Below are positions 5,511-6,116 of a DNA stretch of 6,116 nucleotides, in pieces. How positions within the stretch are numbered: the first letter of the stretch is position 1; each line of letters begins with the position of its first letter. The notes beneath the pieces were generated by a model, which made no database searches, was not told the origin of the DNA, and worked only from the letters and a program-made list of their open reading frames with translations. Made by a program: the position numbers and the translations under genes. The stretch comes from a bacterium (GTDB lineage Bacteria > NPL-UPA2 > JAGMAN01): positions 1-6,116 of the forward strand of contig JAGMAN010000090.1 of assembly GCA_023130215.1 (NCBI GenBank), read 5' to 3'.

Positions 5511-6116
5511 ATGTTAGAATTTTTCTTCTCGCCTAAGTCAGTTGCTGTTGTCGGTGCTTCCCGGGAGAAAGGGAAGGTGGGAAGAGCTCTACTGGATAAT
5601 ATCGTTCGGTTTGGATTCAAAGGGAAAGTTTTTTCAGTTAATCCTAAGCTAAGAAAGATAGACGGATATAAGGTCCATTCCCGGATAAGTGAAATTCCGC
5701 AGGAAATAGACTTAGCCATCATTGCTATTCCGGCTAAAGCAGTCCCTTCAGCCGTTGAAGAATGTGGAAAGAAGAGGGTCCGAGGGGTTGTGGTCGTCTC
5801 GGCTGGATTCAAGGAAAGTGGCCAGGAGGGAATTAAGTTAGAGAAAGAAATTACTGAGACAGCTCTTAAATATGGAATGAGGCTGTGGGGACCAAACTGC
5901 CTTGGTTTCATAGATACCTATTCCTCACTCAATGCCTCCTTTGCTGAAGGGATGCCGCAAAGAGGGCACATTGCCGTTATGTCCCAGTCAGGAGCTCTGT
6001 GTACGGCCATCCTCGACTGGGCTAAAGGACAGGGATTAGGCTTCTCCAAGTTCGCCAGTCTTGGGAACAAGGCCGATATTTCTGAGGTAGATTTGCTTCA
6101 AGCCTGGCGGGATGAC
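5511..6116 (+). CDS. NDP-forming acyl-CoA synthetase, CoA-binding (alpha) part, N-terminal 202 aa (cut by window edge)
   Basis: The frame is open from ATG 5511 to the end of the window. It encodes the CoA-binding Rossmann domain of ADP-forming acetyl/acyl-CoA synthetases, which make ATP from acyl-CoA, ADP and phosphate in fermenting anaerobes. Visible motifs: FFSPKSVAVVGASREKGKVG (4-24), FSVNPK, DLAIIAIPAKAVP, VVVVSAGFKESG, WGPNCLGF (126-133), and MSQSGA (157-162), with SLGNKADISEVDLL near the edge. The phosphohistidine region and the ATP-grasp part lie beyond the window, so it cannot be told whether this is a separate alpha subunit or a fused alpha-beta protein. The ribosome site AGGGGGA (5496-5502) overlaps the end of moaA, and the gap is only 5 bp, so the two are cotranscribed. 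The link to Moco genes may be through tungsten-dependent aldehyde or formate metabolism, but this is inference. A protein acetyltransferase-fused form cannot be excluded. Confidence 0.9.
   Translation, partial: MLEFFFSPKSVAVVGASREKGKVGRALLDNIVRFGFKGKVFSVNPKLRKIDGYKVHSRISEIPQEIDLAIIAIPAKAVPSAVEECGKKRVRGVVVVSAGFKESGQEGIKLEKEITETALKYGMRLWGPNCLGFIDTYSSLNASFAEGMPQRGHIAVMSQSGALCTAILDWAKGQGLGFSKFASLGNKADISEVDLLQAWRDD

Noticed and set aside
5507-5911. 134-codon open frame on the minus strand inside the acyl-CoA synthetase gene
   Set aside because: Antisense to clear family motifs (VGAS, GPNC); no domain or start signal of its own.

Overview
The window looks like the chromosome of an anaerobic bacterium of moderate G+C. 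It carries genes for tungsten/molybdenum cofactor metabolism, sulfide-based homocysteine and cysteine synthesis, and an ADP-forming acyl-CoA synthetase, an enzyme typical of fermenters. Purine-rich Shine-Dalgarno sites, a lipoprotein signal peptide and a sigma70-like extended -10 box favour Bacteria over Archaea. The lineage cannot be named from this sequence. All genes are colinear in two divergent transcription units, with no mobile element, CRISPR array, rRNA or tRNA.

Left part, minus strand: a tungstate ABC transporter, with lipoprotein TupA (217-1035) followed without a gap by the permease TupB (1-216, cut by the window edge). A divergent control region (about 1036-1227) separates it from a plus-strand run of six genes. 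These are a DUF39 homocysteine-biosynthesis protein (1228-2433), its NIL-domain/2x[4Fe-4S] ferredoxin partner (2448-2855), a CysK-type cysteine synthase (2893-3819), MobA (3875-4459), MoaA (4495-5505), and the start of an acyl-CoA synthetase (5511 to the window end). Gaps are 5-55 bp, so this could be one operon, or two if mobA has its own promoter.

The genes fit together as follows. TupAB imports tungstate. MoaA starts pyranopterin synthesis. MobA adds GMP to give the bis-MGD form used by formate-dehydrogenase-type enzymes. The DUF39/ferredoxin pair and CysK put sulfide into homocysteine and cysteine, and cysteine is also the usual sulfur source for molybdopterin.

The most interesting signal is a short element present twice, each time on the sense strand just upstream of a W/Mo gene: before tupA (minus strand, 1065-1034) and before mobA (3824-3850). 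Both copies read GCGAAGCAGYACTGCC, then a variable spacer (8 nt or 3 nt), then GGCACCGT. The flanks can pair as a hairpin with a two-base CC bulge, and the variable spacer is the loop. It is far shorter than the classical Moco riboswitch. It is a candidate cis-regulatory RNA for tungsten/molybdenum cofactor genes. It also implies that tupA starts at GTG 1035, not at the upstream ATG 1071.
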